Below, piece after piece: positions 1-6,843 of a stretch of DNA of 64,000 nucleotides. The notes under the pieces were generated by a model, which saw only the letters and a list, made by a program, of their open reading frames with translations, was not told the origin of the DNA and made no database searches. The position numbers and the translations under genes are program-made. Origin of the DNA: Microbacterium sp. W4I4. Lineage in GTDB: Bacteria; Actinomycetota; Actinomycetes; Actinomycetales; Microbacteriaceae. Numbering within the stretch: the stretch's first letter is position 1; every line of letters starts with the position of its first letter. Location: contig NZ_JAUSXT010000001.1 in the NCBI RefSeq assembly GCF_030816235.1, forward strand, positions 3,286,001 to 3,350,000, in the 5' to 3' direction.

Positions 1-233
1 CGTCGCGCGCGCGTGCCGAGCGGCGCGCGCAGGCCAGACGCGGTGGCTTCGCCGAGGGCGAGGTGCTGCACATCGATTGGCAGGTGCTGGACGCAGACGC
101 AGTGGATGCCGGTGCGGCATCCGGTCCTCTCGCGCTGCTCGACGGAGCGCCGGGGGTGCGCTGGTCGCCGAACGGTGGACTGATCCCGCTGGCCGGGTAT
201 CTCGACGAGAAGATCGGATTGCTGCGGGGTTGA
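1..233 (+). CDS. 3' end of an unrecognised protein (partial)
   Basis: An open frame enters from the left edge and ends at TGA 231-233, giving about 76 residues. The visible part is an Arg/Ala-rich stretch followed by a compact C-terminus that reads GEVLHIDWQVLDAD and ends in LAGYLDEKIGLLRG. I do not recognise the family, and the start lies outside the window. It converges on the SDR gene, with only 9 bases between the two stop codons. Confidence 0.5.
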   Translation, partial: SRARAERRAQARRGGFAEGEVLHIDWQVLDADAVDAGAASGPLALLDGAPGVRWSPNGGLIPLAGYLDEKIGLLRG

Positions 234-242
234 GCGGCGGGT

Positions 243-1004
243 CTACGTCCGGAAGTGCGAGGCGCCGTTCAGATCGAGGACGGCCCCTGACGCCCAGACG
301 GCCTCAGGTGAGGTCAGGTAGAGCACCGCGTTCGCGACCTCTTCCGGTGTGCCGACCCGGTGGAACGGACTCTGGTCGCGGATGCTGTCGCCGGCGGGCC
401 CGGTCAGCTTCGGAGTCTGCCGCTCGGTCGCGATGAATCCGGCGGCGACCGAGGTGACGGAGATGCCGTGCGGGGCGAGCGAGGCTGCCATGGTCTGGCC
501 GAATGCGTGCAGTCCGGCCTTCGAGGCGGCGTAGGCCGGATGATCCGGCTCGCCGCGGAATGCGCCGCGCGATCCGATGTTCACCACGGCACCGGGCCTG
601 CGCTGATCGATGAGGTGCTGGGCGACCAACATCGTGATGTTGGCCGCGCCCACGAGATTCACATCGATCATCTGACGCCAGGCCTGCTGCCATTCCGTGT
701 AGGACGTGCCGACGGCCGGGTGACGATTGCCGACATTCGGCGCGACGGCGGCGTTGTTGACGAGGATGTCGATCGATCCCAGCGTGGAGACGGCGGTCGC
801 GACGATGGTCTGCGCGGCCGCGGCATCGGCGATGTCTCCGCGGACGAGCACGTGGCCGCTGCCTGGCAGCGAATCCAGCGTCTCCTGCGCGGCAGCGGCG
901 TCCGAGCCGAAATGCACGGCTACGACGTCGCCGCGCCGTGCGAGGGCCTGCGCGATAGCCCGCCCGATGCCCCGGGAAGCGCCGGTCACGAGAGCGTTGG
1001 TCAT
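243..1004 (-). CDS. SDR family NAD(P)-dependent oxidoreductase
   Basis: A 253-residue classical short-chain dehydrogenase. The nucleotide-binding motif TGASRGIG is at residues 7-14, NNAAV at 83-87, and the catalytic Ser145, Tyr158 and Lys162 (YAASK) are in place. The start is the ATG preceded by GAGGA; a longer frame upstream is not protein-like. It follows the HisD-like gene on the same strand after 86 bases and is probably co-transcribed with it. Together the two could oxidise successive hydroxyls of one polyol or amino-alcohol. The exact substrate cannot be read from the sequence. Confidence 0.85.
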   Translation of the reverse strand: MTNALVTGASRGIGRAIAQALARRGDVVAVHFGSDAAAAQETLDSLPGSGHVLVRGDIADAAAAQTIVATAVSTLGSIDILVNNAAVAPNVGNRHPAVGTSYTEWQQAWRQMIDVNLVGAANITMLVAQHLIDQRRPGAVVNIGSRGAFRGEPDHPAYAASKAGLHAFGQTMAASLAPHGISVTSVAAGFIATERQTPKLTGPAGDSIRDQSPFHRVGTPEEVANAVLYLTSPEAVWASGAVLDLNGASHFRT

Positions 1005-1034
1005 GCTCGATCCTCGATTCCGCTGTCCTCGGCT

Positions 1035-1078
1035 CGATGCCGTCCTCGGCGCGGCACAGTGCGCCGAGGACAGCATCG
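1035..1078. repeat. hairpin between the HisD-like and SDR genes
   Basis: Arms 1035-1052 and 1061-1078 are inverted copies of 18 bases with one mismatch around an 8-base loop. The core GTCCTCGGC occurs a third time directly at 1025-1033, 17 bases earlier. The position inside an apparent operon suggests partial termination or RNA processing that would lower SDR expression relative to the upstream gene. Confidence 0.55.
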
Positions 1079-1090
1079 CAGAGAGGGGTC

Positions 1091-2407
1091 TCAGTTGCGG
1101 TAGCGATCCAGTCGCATCTGCGCGGTGGCTTCGTGCGCGGCCATGCCCTCCGAAGCTGAGATCGTGACGACGGCGTCGGCGAGCAGTGGCGTCGCCTCCT
1201 TCTCGATGCGCTGGTAGGTCAGCGGCTTCAGATAGCGAGAGACCGAGAGCCCGGCGCTGTGCTTCGCGCCGCCTGCGGTGGGCAGTGTGTGATTCGTGCC
1301 GGCCATGCCCTTGTCGGAGTAAGCCACCGTGCTCCACGGGCCGAGGAAGATCGAGCCGTAATTGCGCAGAGCGTCGTGGTACCACGCGTCGTCGGCGGTG
1401 ATGACCTCGAGATGCTCCGGGGCGAGATCGTCCATGAGCGCTGCGGCGACCTCGCGGCTGTCGGCCACTGTGACCGAGCCGTAGTCGCGCCAGGCCGGGC
1501 CGCAGATGTCGCGAGTAGCGATGGTCGTCAGCTGACGCTCCACAGCGGCGATGACGTCGTGACCATGCTGCTCGTCGGTCGTCACGAGTGCTGCGGGCGA
1601 GTTCGGCCCGTGCTCGGCCTGCCCGAGAAGGTCCGCGGCGACGAGCTCGGGAGAAGCGGTCTCGTCGGAGAGGACGGCGACCTCGGACGGTCCGGCGAGC
1701 AGGTCGATCGCCACCCGCCCGAACAACTGGCGCTTGGCCTCTGCGACGAAGGCGTTGCCCGCGCCCACCAGCATGTCGACGGGAAGGTCATCGATGAGTC
1801 CGAATGCCATGGCGGCGAGCGCCTGGACTCCACCGATCAGGAACACGCGGTCGGCGCCGGAGACGTGGGCGGTGTACAGGACGGCGTCGTTCGGGCCGCC
1901 GTCGGGCTGAGGGGGAGTGCAGGCGATGACGTGCGGGACGCCGGCGGCTTTGGCGACGCCCACGGTCATGAAGGCGCTGGCGGTGAGGGGGAAGCGTCCG
2001 GCGGGCATGTATGCGCCGACCCGGCCGACCGGGATGTAGCGGACTCCGGTGCGCAGCCCCGGGACGAGCTCGACCTCGAAGTCGGTGTGCCCCGCACGCT
2101 GATGCTTGGCGAAGGCCTGAGTGCGCTCCGCTCCAAGCTCGATGGCTTCGCGAAGGCGGGGGTCGATGCGGTCGCCACTCGTGGCGATGTCCTTCGCCGA
2201 GATCTCGAAGTCATCGCCCTCCCAGCGGTCGAGTCGCTTCGCGTAGTCGCGGACCGCGTCGAGGCCGCGCTTCTCGATGTCGAGCAGCATGGCGGAGACC
2301 GTCTCGACGACCTGGGGGTCACGCTGTGCAGCGGGGACGTCCAGAGGTGTCTTCAGCCGCGTGAAATGGCCGTCGTGCATCTTGAGAACCGGATCAGTGA
2401 ACTTCAT
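1091..2407 (-). CDS. histidinol dehydrogenase-family enzyme (catabolic paralogue)
   Basis: A 438-residue HisD-fold NAD-dependent, zinc-binding alcohol dehydrogenase. Metal and catalytic positions of the family are kept: Gln263 and His266 (GQAEHG), the Glu331-His332 pair (LAPEHLEV), Asp365 in YSDKGMAGTNH, and His425. The YSDKG segment differs from the GDYASGxNH I recall for biosynthetic HisD and recalls the sulfopropanediol dehydrogenase (HpsN) branch. No other his gene is nearby; the neighbours are an SDR, a LysR regulator and a polar-solute importer, so a catabolic two-step oxidation of a primary alcohol to an acid is more likely than histidine synthesis. The substrate is unknown. Confidence 0.8.
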   Translation of the reverse strand: MKFTDPVLKMHDGHFTRLKTPLDVPAAQRDPQVVETVSAMLLDIEKRGLDAVRDYAKRLDRWEGDDFEISAKDIATSGDRIDPRLREAIELGAERTQAFAKHQRAGHTDFEVELVPGLRTGVRYIPVGRVGAYMPAGRFPLTASAFMTVGVAKAAGVPHVIACTPPQPDGGPNDAVLYTAHVSGADRVFLIGGVQALAAMAFGLIDDLPVDMLVGAGNAFVAEAKRQLFGRVAIDLLAGPSEVAVLSDETASPELVAADLLGQAEHGPNSPAALVTTDEQHGHDVIAAVERQLTTIATRDICGPAWRDYGSVTVADSREVAAALMDDLAPEHLEVITADDAWYHDALRNYGSIFLGPWSTVAYSDKGMAGTNHTLPTAGGAKHSAGLSVSRYLKPLTYQRIEKEATPLLADAVVTISASEGMAAHEATAQMRLDRYRN

Positions 2408-2413
2408 GATCAG

Positions 2414-2419
2414 AGGTTA
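2414..2419 (-). promoter_or_regulatory. -10 box of the HisD-like gene (leaderless)
   Basis: TAACCT on the minus strand ends 6 bases before the ATG at 2407. This places the transcription start at or next to the A of the start codon, so the mRNA is probably leaderless. The same geometry recurs at many genes in the window. Confidence 0.5.
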
Positions 2420-2465
2420 GGAAGCAACCGCACACCTGCACAACGAGGGCATCAACTCTGGAATG

Positions 2466-2482
2466 CATAGGATGAGGCTATG
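2466..2482. promoter_or_regulatory. CATAG-N7-CTATG operator at the lysR start
   Basis: A perfect 5-base inverted repeat with a 7-base spacer. It covers the lysR -10 box (TAGGAT, 2468-2473) and its start codon. An identical half-site pair with identical spacing lies at 5960-5976 upstream of the ABC importer. Probably bound by the adjacent LysR protein, giving autorepression and coupling the enzyme and transport units. Confidence 0.55.
2468..2473 (+). promoter_or_regulatory. -10 box of lysR (leaderless)
   Basis: TAGGAT ends 6 bases before the ATG at 2480, so a leaderless transcript is likely. It lies inside the CATAG-N7-CTATG palindrome. Confidence 0.5.
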
Positions 2483-3418
2483 ACGATCACGCAGCTGCGC
2501 GCCTTCGTGCACGCCGTCGCCGGAAAATCGTTCACGGCGGCTGCGGAGGCGCTCGGCGTGTCCCAGCCGACAGTGTCCGCGCTGGTGCGCAAGCTCGAGG
2601 AGCACCACGGAGTGGCTCTCTTCATCCGGACGGGTCGAAGCCTCACACTGACGGCCGCAGGCCAGGAGCTGCTGGTGTGGGCGCGTCAGATCGTGGAGTC
2701 CGCGGGGCAGGCGGACAACGCCATCGCCGAGCTTCGTGGCCTGCGGCGAGGTTCGATCTCACTCGGCGTGCTGCGCAACGCCAACTTCTACTTCCTGCCC
2801 GAGATGATCGAGCAGTTCCACAGACTGCATCCCGACGTCCGGCTGCGCCTGTTCGGACAGAACTCGTTCGAGGTGGTCGAGGGCGTGCGCGAGGGCACGC
2901 TCGAGGCTGGCATCGTCGTGCTCCCGGTTCCGGATGCAGAGCTGGAAGTCTTCCCGCTCATCCGTGACGAGGTCCTCTGGGCGAGCGCGGATCCCTCCCA
3001 TGTCGCAGCGCCGGTGACGATCGAGCAGATCGTCACCCGACCGGTGGTGCTCTATGACGCGAGCTACAGCTGGAACGACCCCACGCGCCGCCAGCTGAGC
3101 GAGAGAGCTCAGGAGCGTGGGCTTCGATTGCAGCCGCAGGTGGAGGTCGAGTACCTGGAAGCGGCGCTCGAGCTCGTCGTCCGCGGAGTCGGAGACACGA
3201 TGGTCTCGCGGGCGGTGACGCAGAGCAGCAGCTTCCCGCGTAGCGTGCACGTCGTGCCCTTCGACGTCCCGATGTACGACACGATCGCGTTCATCCGTCG
3301 CAGGAACAGCGTCCTGTCGCCGGCGATGCTTGAGCTCATCGAGCTGGTCAGCGGGCTCCTGCAGCGGCGGGCGCCCGCAGAGGACCGACTGCAGCGCGCG
3401 GTTCCTCGCCCCGAGTAG
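2480..3418 (+). CDS. LysR family transcriptional regulator
   Basis: 312 residues. The N-terminal winged HTH covers about residues 1-60 (TAAAEALGVSQPTVSALVRKL, then a LFIRTGRSLTLTAAG wing), followed by a periplasmic-binding-like effector domain from about 90 to 300. It is divergent from the HisD-like/SDR unit across 72 bases and upstream of the convergent ABC importer. The shared palindromes at 2466-2482 and 5960-5976 suggest that it controls both. The inducer is presumably the imported solute or a breakdown product. Confidence 0.9.
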   Translation: MTITQLRAFVHAVAGKSFTAAAEALGVSQPTVSALVRKLEEHHGVALFIRTGRSLTLTAAGQELLVWARQIVESAGQADNAIAELRGLRRGSISLGVLRNANFYFLPEMIEQFHRLHPDVRLRLFGQNSFEVVEGVREGTLEAGIVVLPVPDAELEVFPLIRDEVLWASADPSHVAAPVTIEQIVTRPVVLYDASYSWNDPTRRQLSERAQERGLRLQPQVEVEYLEAALELVVRGVGDTMVSRAVTQSSSFPRSVHVVPFDVPMYDTIAFIRRRNSVLSPAMLELIELVSGLLQRRAPAEDRLQRAVPRPE

Positions 3419-3449
3419 GTGACCGGCTGGCGAATCGCGAACCGGTCAC
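3419..3449. terminator. bidirectional terminator between lysR and ABC ATPase
   Basis: GTGACCGG (3419-3426) and CCGGTCAC (3442-3449) form a perfect 8-base stem directly after the lysR stop. It sits between convergent genes. There is no T tract, as is usual in this group. Confidence 0.5.
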
Positions 3450-3463
3450 CGACGGAGCGGGAC

Positions 3464-4348
3464 TCAGTTCTCGTCTTCGATGTCGTCGTCCACGACGCTC
3501 AGCGCCTCGGTCTCGGGCGTCGCGAGGAGCCCGGAGCGGCGCAGCAGCGCCCTGGTCTTGCTGTGTCGAGGATTGCCGAACACGCTCTCTGGCGCGCCCT
3601 GCTCGACGATGAGGCCGCCGTCCATGACGACGATGCGATCGGCGATCTCCCGGGCGAACTGCATCTCGTGAGTGACGATCATCATGGTCGTGCCGCTCAC
3701 CGCGATCTTCTTGATGACCGCGAGCACCTCGCCCACGAGCTCCGGATCGAGCGCGGAGGTCGGTTCGTCGAAGAGCAGCACGCTCGGCTCCATGGCCAGC
3801 GCCCTCGCGATCGCCACCCGTTGCTTCTGGCCGCCGGAGAGGCGTGACGGGTAGTTCGCCATACGGTCTTGCAGACCGACAAGTGCGAGAGCCGGTTCGG
3901 CGAGTGAGCGTGCGGCGGCCTTCGACATCTTCTTGACATCGAGAAGAGGTGCCATCACGTTCTCGAGCGCCGTCTTGTTCATGAACAGGTTGAAGTGCTG
4001 GAAGACCATGCCGATATCGGTGCGCTTGCGTGCCGTCTCTCGCGCCGACTCGGGTGCGAGGACCCCGTTGCGCTCCCGGTAGCCGACGAGATGGTCGTTG
4101 ACCAGGATACGACCGGCATCGATCAGCTCGAGCTTGTTGATGCAGCGCAGCAGTGTCGACTTTCCCGAGCCGCTGGAACCGATGACCGCGACGACTTCGC
4201 CCGGTGAGACATCGAGATCGACGCCCTTGAGCACCTCGAGCGTCCTCCGGGTGTCCTTCCTGCCGATCATCCTCTGCCAGAGGGTCGGCTTCTCGCCGAT
4301 CTCGAAGCTCTTGTACACGTCCTGGATGCTGATGACGGGATTAGGCAC
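3464..4348 (-). CDS. polar amino acid-type ABC transporter ATP-binding protein
   Basis: 294 residues with a complete ABC cassette: Walker A GSSGSGKS, Q-loop VFQHFNLF, signature LSGGQKQRVAIARAL, Walker B LLFDEP and H-loop THEM. This is the GlnQ/HisP class that energises uptake of polar amino acids and related compounds. I chose the GTG at 4348, which overlaps the permease stop by 8 bases and has AAGGAAGG upstream; a TTG at 4369 is possible. An insert after the Walker A region and an acidic C-terminal tail (DDDIEDEN) make it longer than typical members (about 245 residues). Confidence 0.9.
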   Translation of the reverse strand: MPNPVISIQDVYKSFEIGEKPTLWQRMIGRKDTRRTLEVLKGVDLDVSPGEVVAVIGSSGSGKSTLLRCINKLELIDAGRILVNDHLVGYRERNGVLAPESARETARKRTDIGMVFQHFNLFMNKTALENVMAPLLDVKKMSKAAARSLAEPALALVGLQDRMANYPSRLSGGQKQRVAIARALAMEPSVLLFDEPTSALDPELVGEVLAVIKKIAVSGTTMMIVTHEMQFAREIADRIVVMDGGLIVEQGAPESVFGNPRHSKTRALLRRSGLLATPETEALSVVDDDIEDEN

Positions 4349-4994
4349 GGGCTCTCGCCTTCCTTTCAAGAACGATGACGAGGCGGGACAGCGGGAGCGA
4401 GAGCGCTAGGTAGAGCAGTGCCGCGGCCGTGTAGATCTCCACGGTCTGGAACGTCTGGGCGTTGACGGTGTTGGCTGTCTTCAGGATCTCCGACACAGCG
4501 ATCACCGATGTCAGAGCGGTGTCCTTCACCATCGCGATGAAGTAGTTGCCGATCGGGCCGAGGGCGATCTTGAACGACTGCGGAATCACGATCCGCCACA
4601 GGGCCTTTGTCGGCGTGTATCCCAACGAGAGCGCGGCTTCGGTCTGACCGCTGTCGACCGCGAGGATCGATGTGCGGTACACCTCTGAGAGGTAGGCGGC
4701 GTAGTTCAGGCCGAGTCCGATGATCCCCGCCGAGACCGGATCGAGCTGAATACCGATGACCGGCAGCACGAAGTAGATGTAAACCAGCTGCACGAGCAGC
4801 GGAGTGCCGCGCAGGATCTCGACGAAGACCGTCGCGATGGTGCGCAGTGCCCAGTTGTGCGACAGCCTCGCCAGCGCGACAAGCAGCCCGAGGCTCAGCG
4901 CCAGCGCCATGGCTCCGATGGCGAGCTGCGCGACGACGGGGATCGCCCTGATAAGGCTGGGGAAGACGCCGAGGACATTCTGGATGAACTCCAT
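4341..4994 (-). CDS. polar amino acid-type ABC transporter permease
   Basis: 217 residues with about five membrane segments. The HisM/GlnP-type arrangement is visible: an RGTPLLVQL segment and an EVYRTSILAVDSGQTEAALSLG coupling loop (EAA motif) that contacts the ATPase. It is the membrane channel of the importer encoded with the flanking ATPase and solute-binding genes. AAAGGA stands 6 bases before the ATG. A hairpin separates it from the binding-protein gene. Confidence 0.92.
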   Translation of the reverse strand: MEFIQNVLGVFPSLIRAIPVVAQLAIGAMALALSLGLLVALARLSHNWALRTIATVFVEILRGTPLLVQLVYIYFVLPVIGIQLDPVSAGIIGLGLNYAAYLSEVYRTSILAVDSGQTEAALSLGYTPTKALWRIVIPQSFKIALGPIGNYFIAMVKDTALTSVIAVSEILKTANTVNAQTFQTVEIYTAAALLYLALSLPLSRLVIVLERKARARA

Positions 4995-5012
4995 GGAGTT
5001 CCTTTCATGGGG

Positions 5013-5044
5013 CGGTCGGTGGGCATCGAGATGCCCACCGACCG
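5013..5044. terminator. intra-operon hairpin after the binding-protein gene
   Basis: Perfect 14-base stem (5013-5026 with 5031-5044) and loop CGAG, starting 4 bases past the solute-binding protein stop. In ABC operons such hairpins usually keep binding-protein mRNA in excess over permease and ATPase by partial termination or 3' stabilisation. Confidence 0.65.
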
Positions 5045-5048
5045 GTCG

Positions 5049-5855
5049 TCACTCGGCGATGTTGTCTTCGTTGAGACCGTACTTCTGCAGGATCTCGAGG
5101 TACTTCGGCGAGGCCTTGAGATCTGCCAGTGCGCCGTTCAGTTCGGTGATGAGCTTCTTGCTGTCCTCATCCTTGCGGAAGGCCGCGGCGATCGTCCCCG
5201 GGAAGTACGGCTCGTAGGGGGTGACCAGCTTGACCTTGTCGTTCGGGTTCTGGGTGAGGGCCCAGGCGACCACGGCCTGATCAGTGAAGGCCGCATCGAC
5301 CTGCTTGTTGGCGACGGCCTGCAGCATGTTCGCCTGCGAGTCGTACATCTTGATGTGCGACTCGGCGGTCAGCTTCTGCGCGATCTCGAGGTGCGTGGCG
5401 CCGGTCATGACGCCGATGGTCGTGCCCTTGGCATCATCGCGGGACTTCAGCGTGGATCCGGACGGCACGACCATGCCCTCTCCCTGGTAGTACCAGGTGT
5501 CCGAGTAGGCGAGGGTTTTCTTGCGCTGGTCCGTGACGTAGAGGCCGTCGGCGATGAAGTCAGCCTTCTTCGAGAGCACGGTCTGCGGCATCGTCGCGAA
5601 GTCGGTGACGACGACCTCGATCTTCCAGTTCAGCTCGTCCGCCATCGCCTGCAGCATGTCGCCGTCGACGCCGGTGAGCTTGTCGGTCTTCTCGTCGATG
5701 AAGGAGAACGGTGCGTCGTTGGAAGTGACGATGGTGACAGTCCGTGCACCGCCAGCCGCCGAGGGGGTCGATGTGCCGCCTGCACTGCACGCACTGAAGA
5801 CGAGGGTGGCCGCCGCGAGTGCGGCGATCAGGGCGGCGTTCTTGCGGATGCTCAT
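5049..5855 (-). CDS. ABC transporter substrate-binding lipoprotein (family 3)
   Basis: 268 residues. An N-terminal lipoprotein signal (MSIRKNAALIAALAAATLVF then SAC) predicts acylation at Cys24; Phe at the -3 position is atypical. The SBP family 3 fold follows, with PFSFIDEKTDKLTGVDGDML and a late DAAFTDQAVVAW region. The chosen ATG has AGGAAGG 8 bases upstream; a longer frame adds 11 unlikely residues. It is first in the importer operon and fixes its substrate range, which for this family is amino acids, opines or small polar organics. The ligand cannot be named from sequence alone. Confidence 0.9.
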   Translation of the reverse strand: MSIRKNAALIAALAAATLVFSACSAGGTSTPSAAGGARTVTIVTSNDAPFSFIDEKTDKLTGVDGDMLQAMADELNWKIEVVVTDFATMPQTVLSKKADFIADGLYVTDQRKKTLAYSDTWYYQGEGMVVPSGSTLKSRDDAKGTTIGVMTGATHLEIAQKLTAESHIKMYDSQANMLQAVANKQVDAAFTDQAVVAWALTQNPNDKVKLVTPYEPYFPGTIAAAFRKDEDSKKLITELNGALADLKASPKYLEILQKYGLNEDNIAE

Positions 5856-5947
5856 CGGGTTGAACCTTCCTGTTGGGCGAGGCTGCATCGTTGCGGCAGG
5901 TGCTGATCAGTTTCAAGAATGCGGGATCAATGGACAAGACCCCAATT

Positions 5948-5976
5948 CACTATGCAAGTCATAGTGTTCGACTATG
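5948..5976. promoter_or_regulatory. composite operator upstream of the ABC importer
   Basis: CACTATG (5948-5954) and CATAGTG (5960-5966) form a perfect inverted repeat that contains a T-N11-A box typical of LysR sites. The second half-site also pairs with CTATG at 5972-5976 as CATAG-N7-CTATG, exactly as at 2466-2482. Three half-sites in a row fit binding of a LysR tetramer. Confidence 0.6.
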
Positions 5977-6029
5977 GCGGGAGCGTGCGGGAGGGCGGGG
6001 CAGTTCTCACGAGGGCCGGAGCAGCCGAC

Positions 6030-6743
6030 TCAGCCGAGCAGGCTCGGGAACCGGCTCAGCAGGTCTGCGCCGTCCACCGATGACGCCAGCACCATCTTCT
6101 CGGTCGCGGCGTACTCGCTCGCGTCGAAGTAGCCGGATGCTCGGTACACCGCCATGCGGTCGGCGAAGTCCTGGGGCGACGCCTCCGGGTGGAACTGTGT
6201 CGCATACAGGCGGTTGCCGACGCGGTACGCCTGCACCGGGCAGGCATCGTTCGTGGCGAGCAGCACCGCGCCCGGGGGCGTCTCAGCGGCGGACTCCTTG
6301 TGCGCGGTGAACACCGACATCTCGGGCGCGTTCGGCCCGAACAGGGCATCAGCCGCACCCGCCTCGGTCAGCCGGATCCGTGCGGCCTGGACGCGCTCGG
6401 GATGATCCATGGTCACCTCGCCCCCCAGCATCCGCGTCACCACGCCGATGCCGTAGCAGGTGAACAGTGCAGCCGCCTTGCCGTCGATGGCGCGGGCGGC
6501 GATGCGCTCGAGGTCGCGCTCCACGACCCGCTGCTCGTCGCCTTTGTCGGCATCCGTGACGTTGAACGGCGACCCGCCGATCACGAAGCCGTCGTACTGC
6601 TCCCACTCGACCGTCTCCAGTGACGCGTGCAGGAGATCGAGTCGGTCGAGATCCCGGATGCCGAGATCGCGCGAGAAGGAGCGGTGCTCGGCATCCGCTG
6701 CACTGCGCTCCGGGCGCACGCAGACGTAGAGCACCGAGGACAT
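6030..6743 (-). CDS. class I glutamine amidotransferase (GATase1)
   Basis: 237 residues with the triad of the family: nucleophile Cys96 in FTCYGIG, and His185 with Glu187 in FHPEAS. Such domains release ammonia from glutamine or, as stand-alone proteins, hydrolyse gamma-glutamyl compounds. It resembles stand-alone GuaA-like amidotransferases of actinobacteria; no synthetase partner is adjacent. The start ATG has TAGACT 6 bases upstream, a leaderless promoter. Confidence 0.85.
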   Translation of the reverse strand: MSSVLYVCVRPERSAADAEHRSFSRDLGIRDLDRLDLLHASLETVEWEQYDGFVIGGSPFNVTDADKGDEQRVVERDLERIAARAIDGKAAALFTCYGIGVVTRMLGGEVTMDHPERVQAARIRLTEAGAADALFGPNAPEMSVFTAHKESAAETPPGAVLLATNDACPVQAYRVGNRLYATQFHPEASPQDFADRMAVYRASGYFDASEYAATEKMVLASSVDGADLLSRFPSLLG

Positions 6744-6749
6744 GCGACG

Positions 6750-6755
6750 AGTCTA
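6750..6755 (-). promoter_or_regulatory. -10 box of the GATase gene (leaderless)
   Basis: TAGACT on the minus strand ends exactly 6 bases before the ATG at 6743. Confidence 0.5.
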
Positions 6756-6806
6756 TTCGGCGGGTTTGACGGACACCGGGAATAGGCGTCATCATGTGAC
6801 GTTGAA

Positions 6807-6827
6807 GTTGATAGAACTGCACTCAAG
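6807..6827. promoter_or_regulatory. HAIR-like operator (HspR) upstream of the Clp ATPase
   Basis: GTTGATA-N7-ACTCAAG compared with the HspR consensus CTTGAGT-N7-ACTCAAG: the right half is perfect and the left half keeps TTGA at the correct spacing. It ends 16 bases before the start codon, where a repressor would block transcription or initiation. This fits heat-shock control of a Clp unfoldase. Confidence 0.55.
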
Positions 6828-6843
6828 TCTGAGAGGAAGCGAA

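Noticed and set aside
1091..2407. Histidine biosynthesis hisD
   Set aside because: No his genes nearby and the YSDKG segment differs from biosynthetic HisD; treated as a catabolic paralogue.
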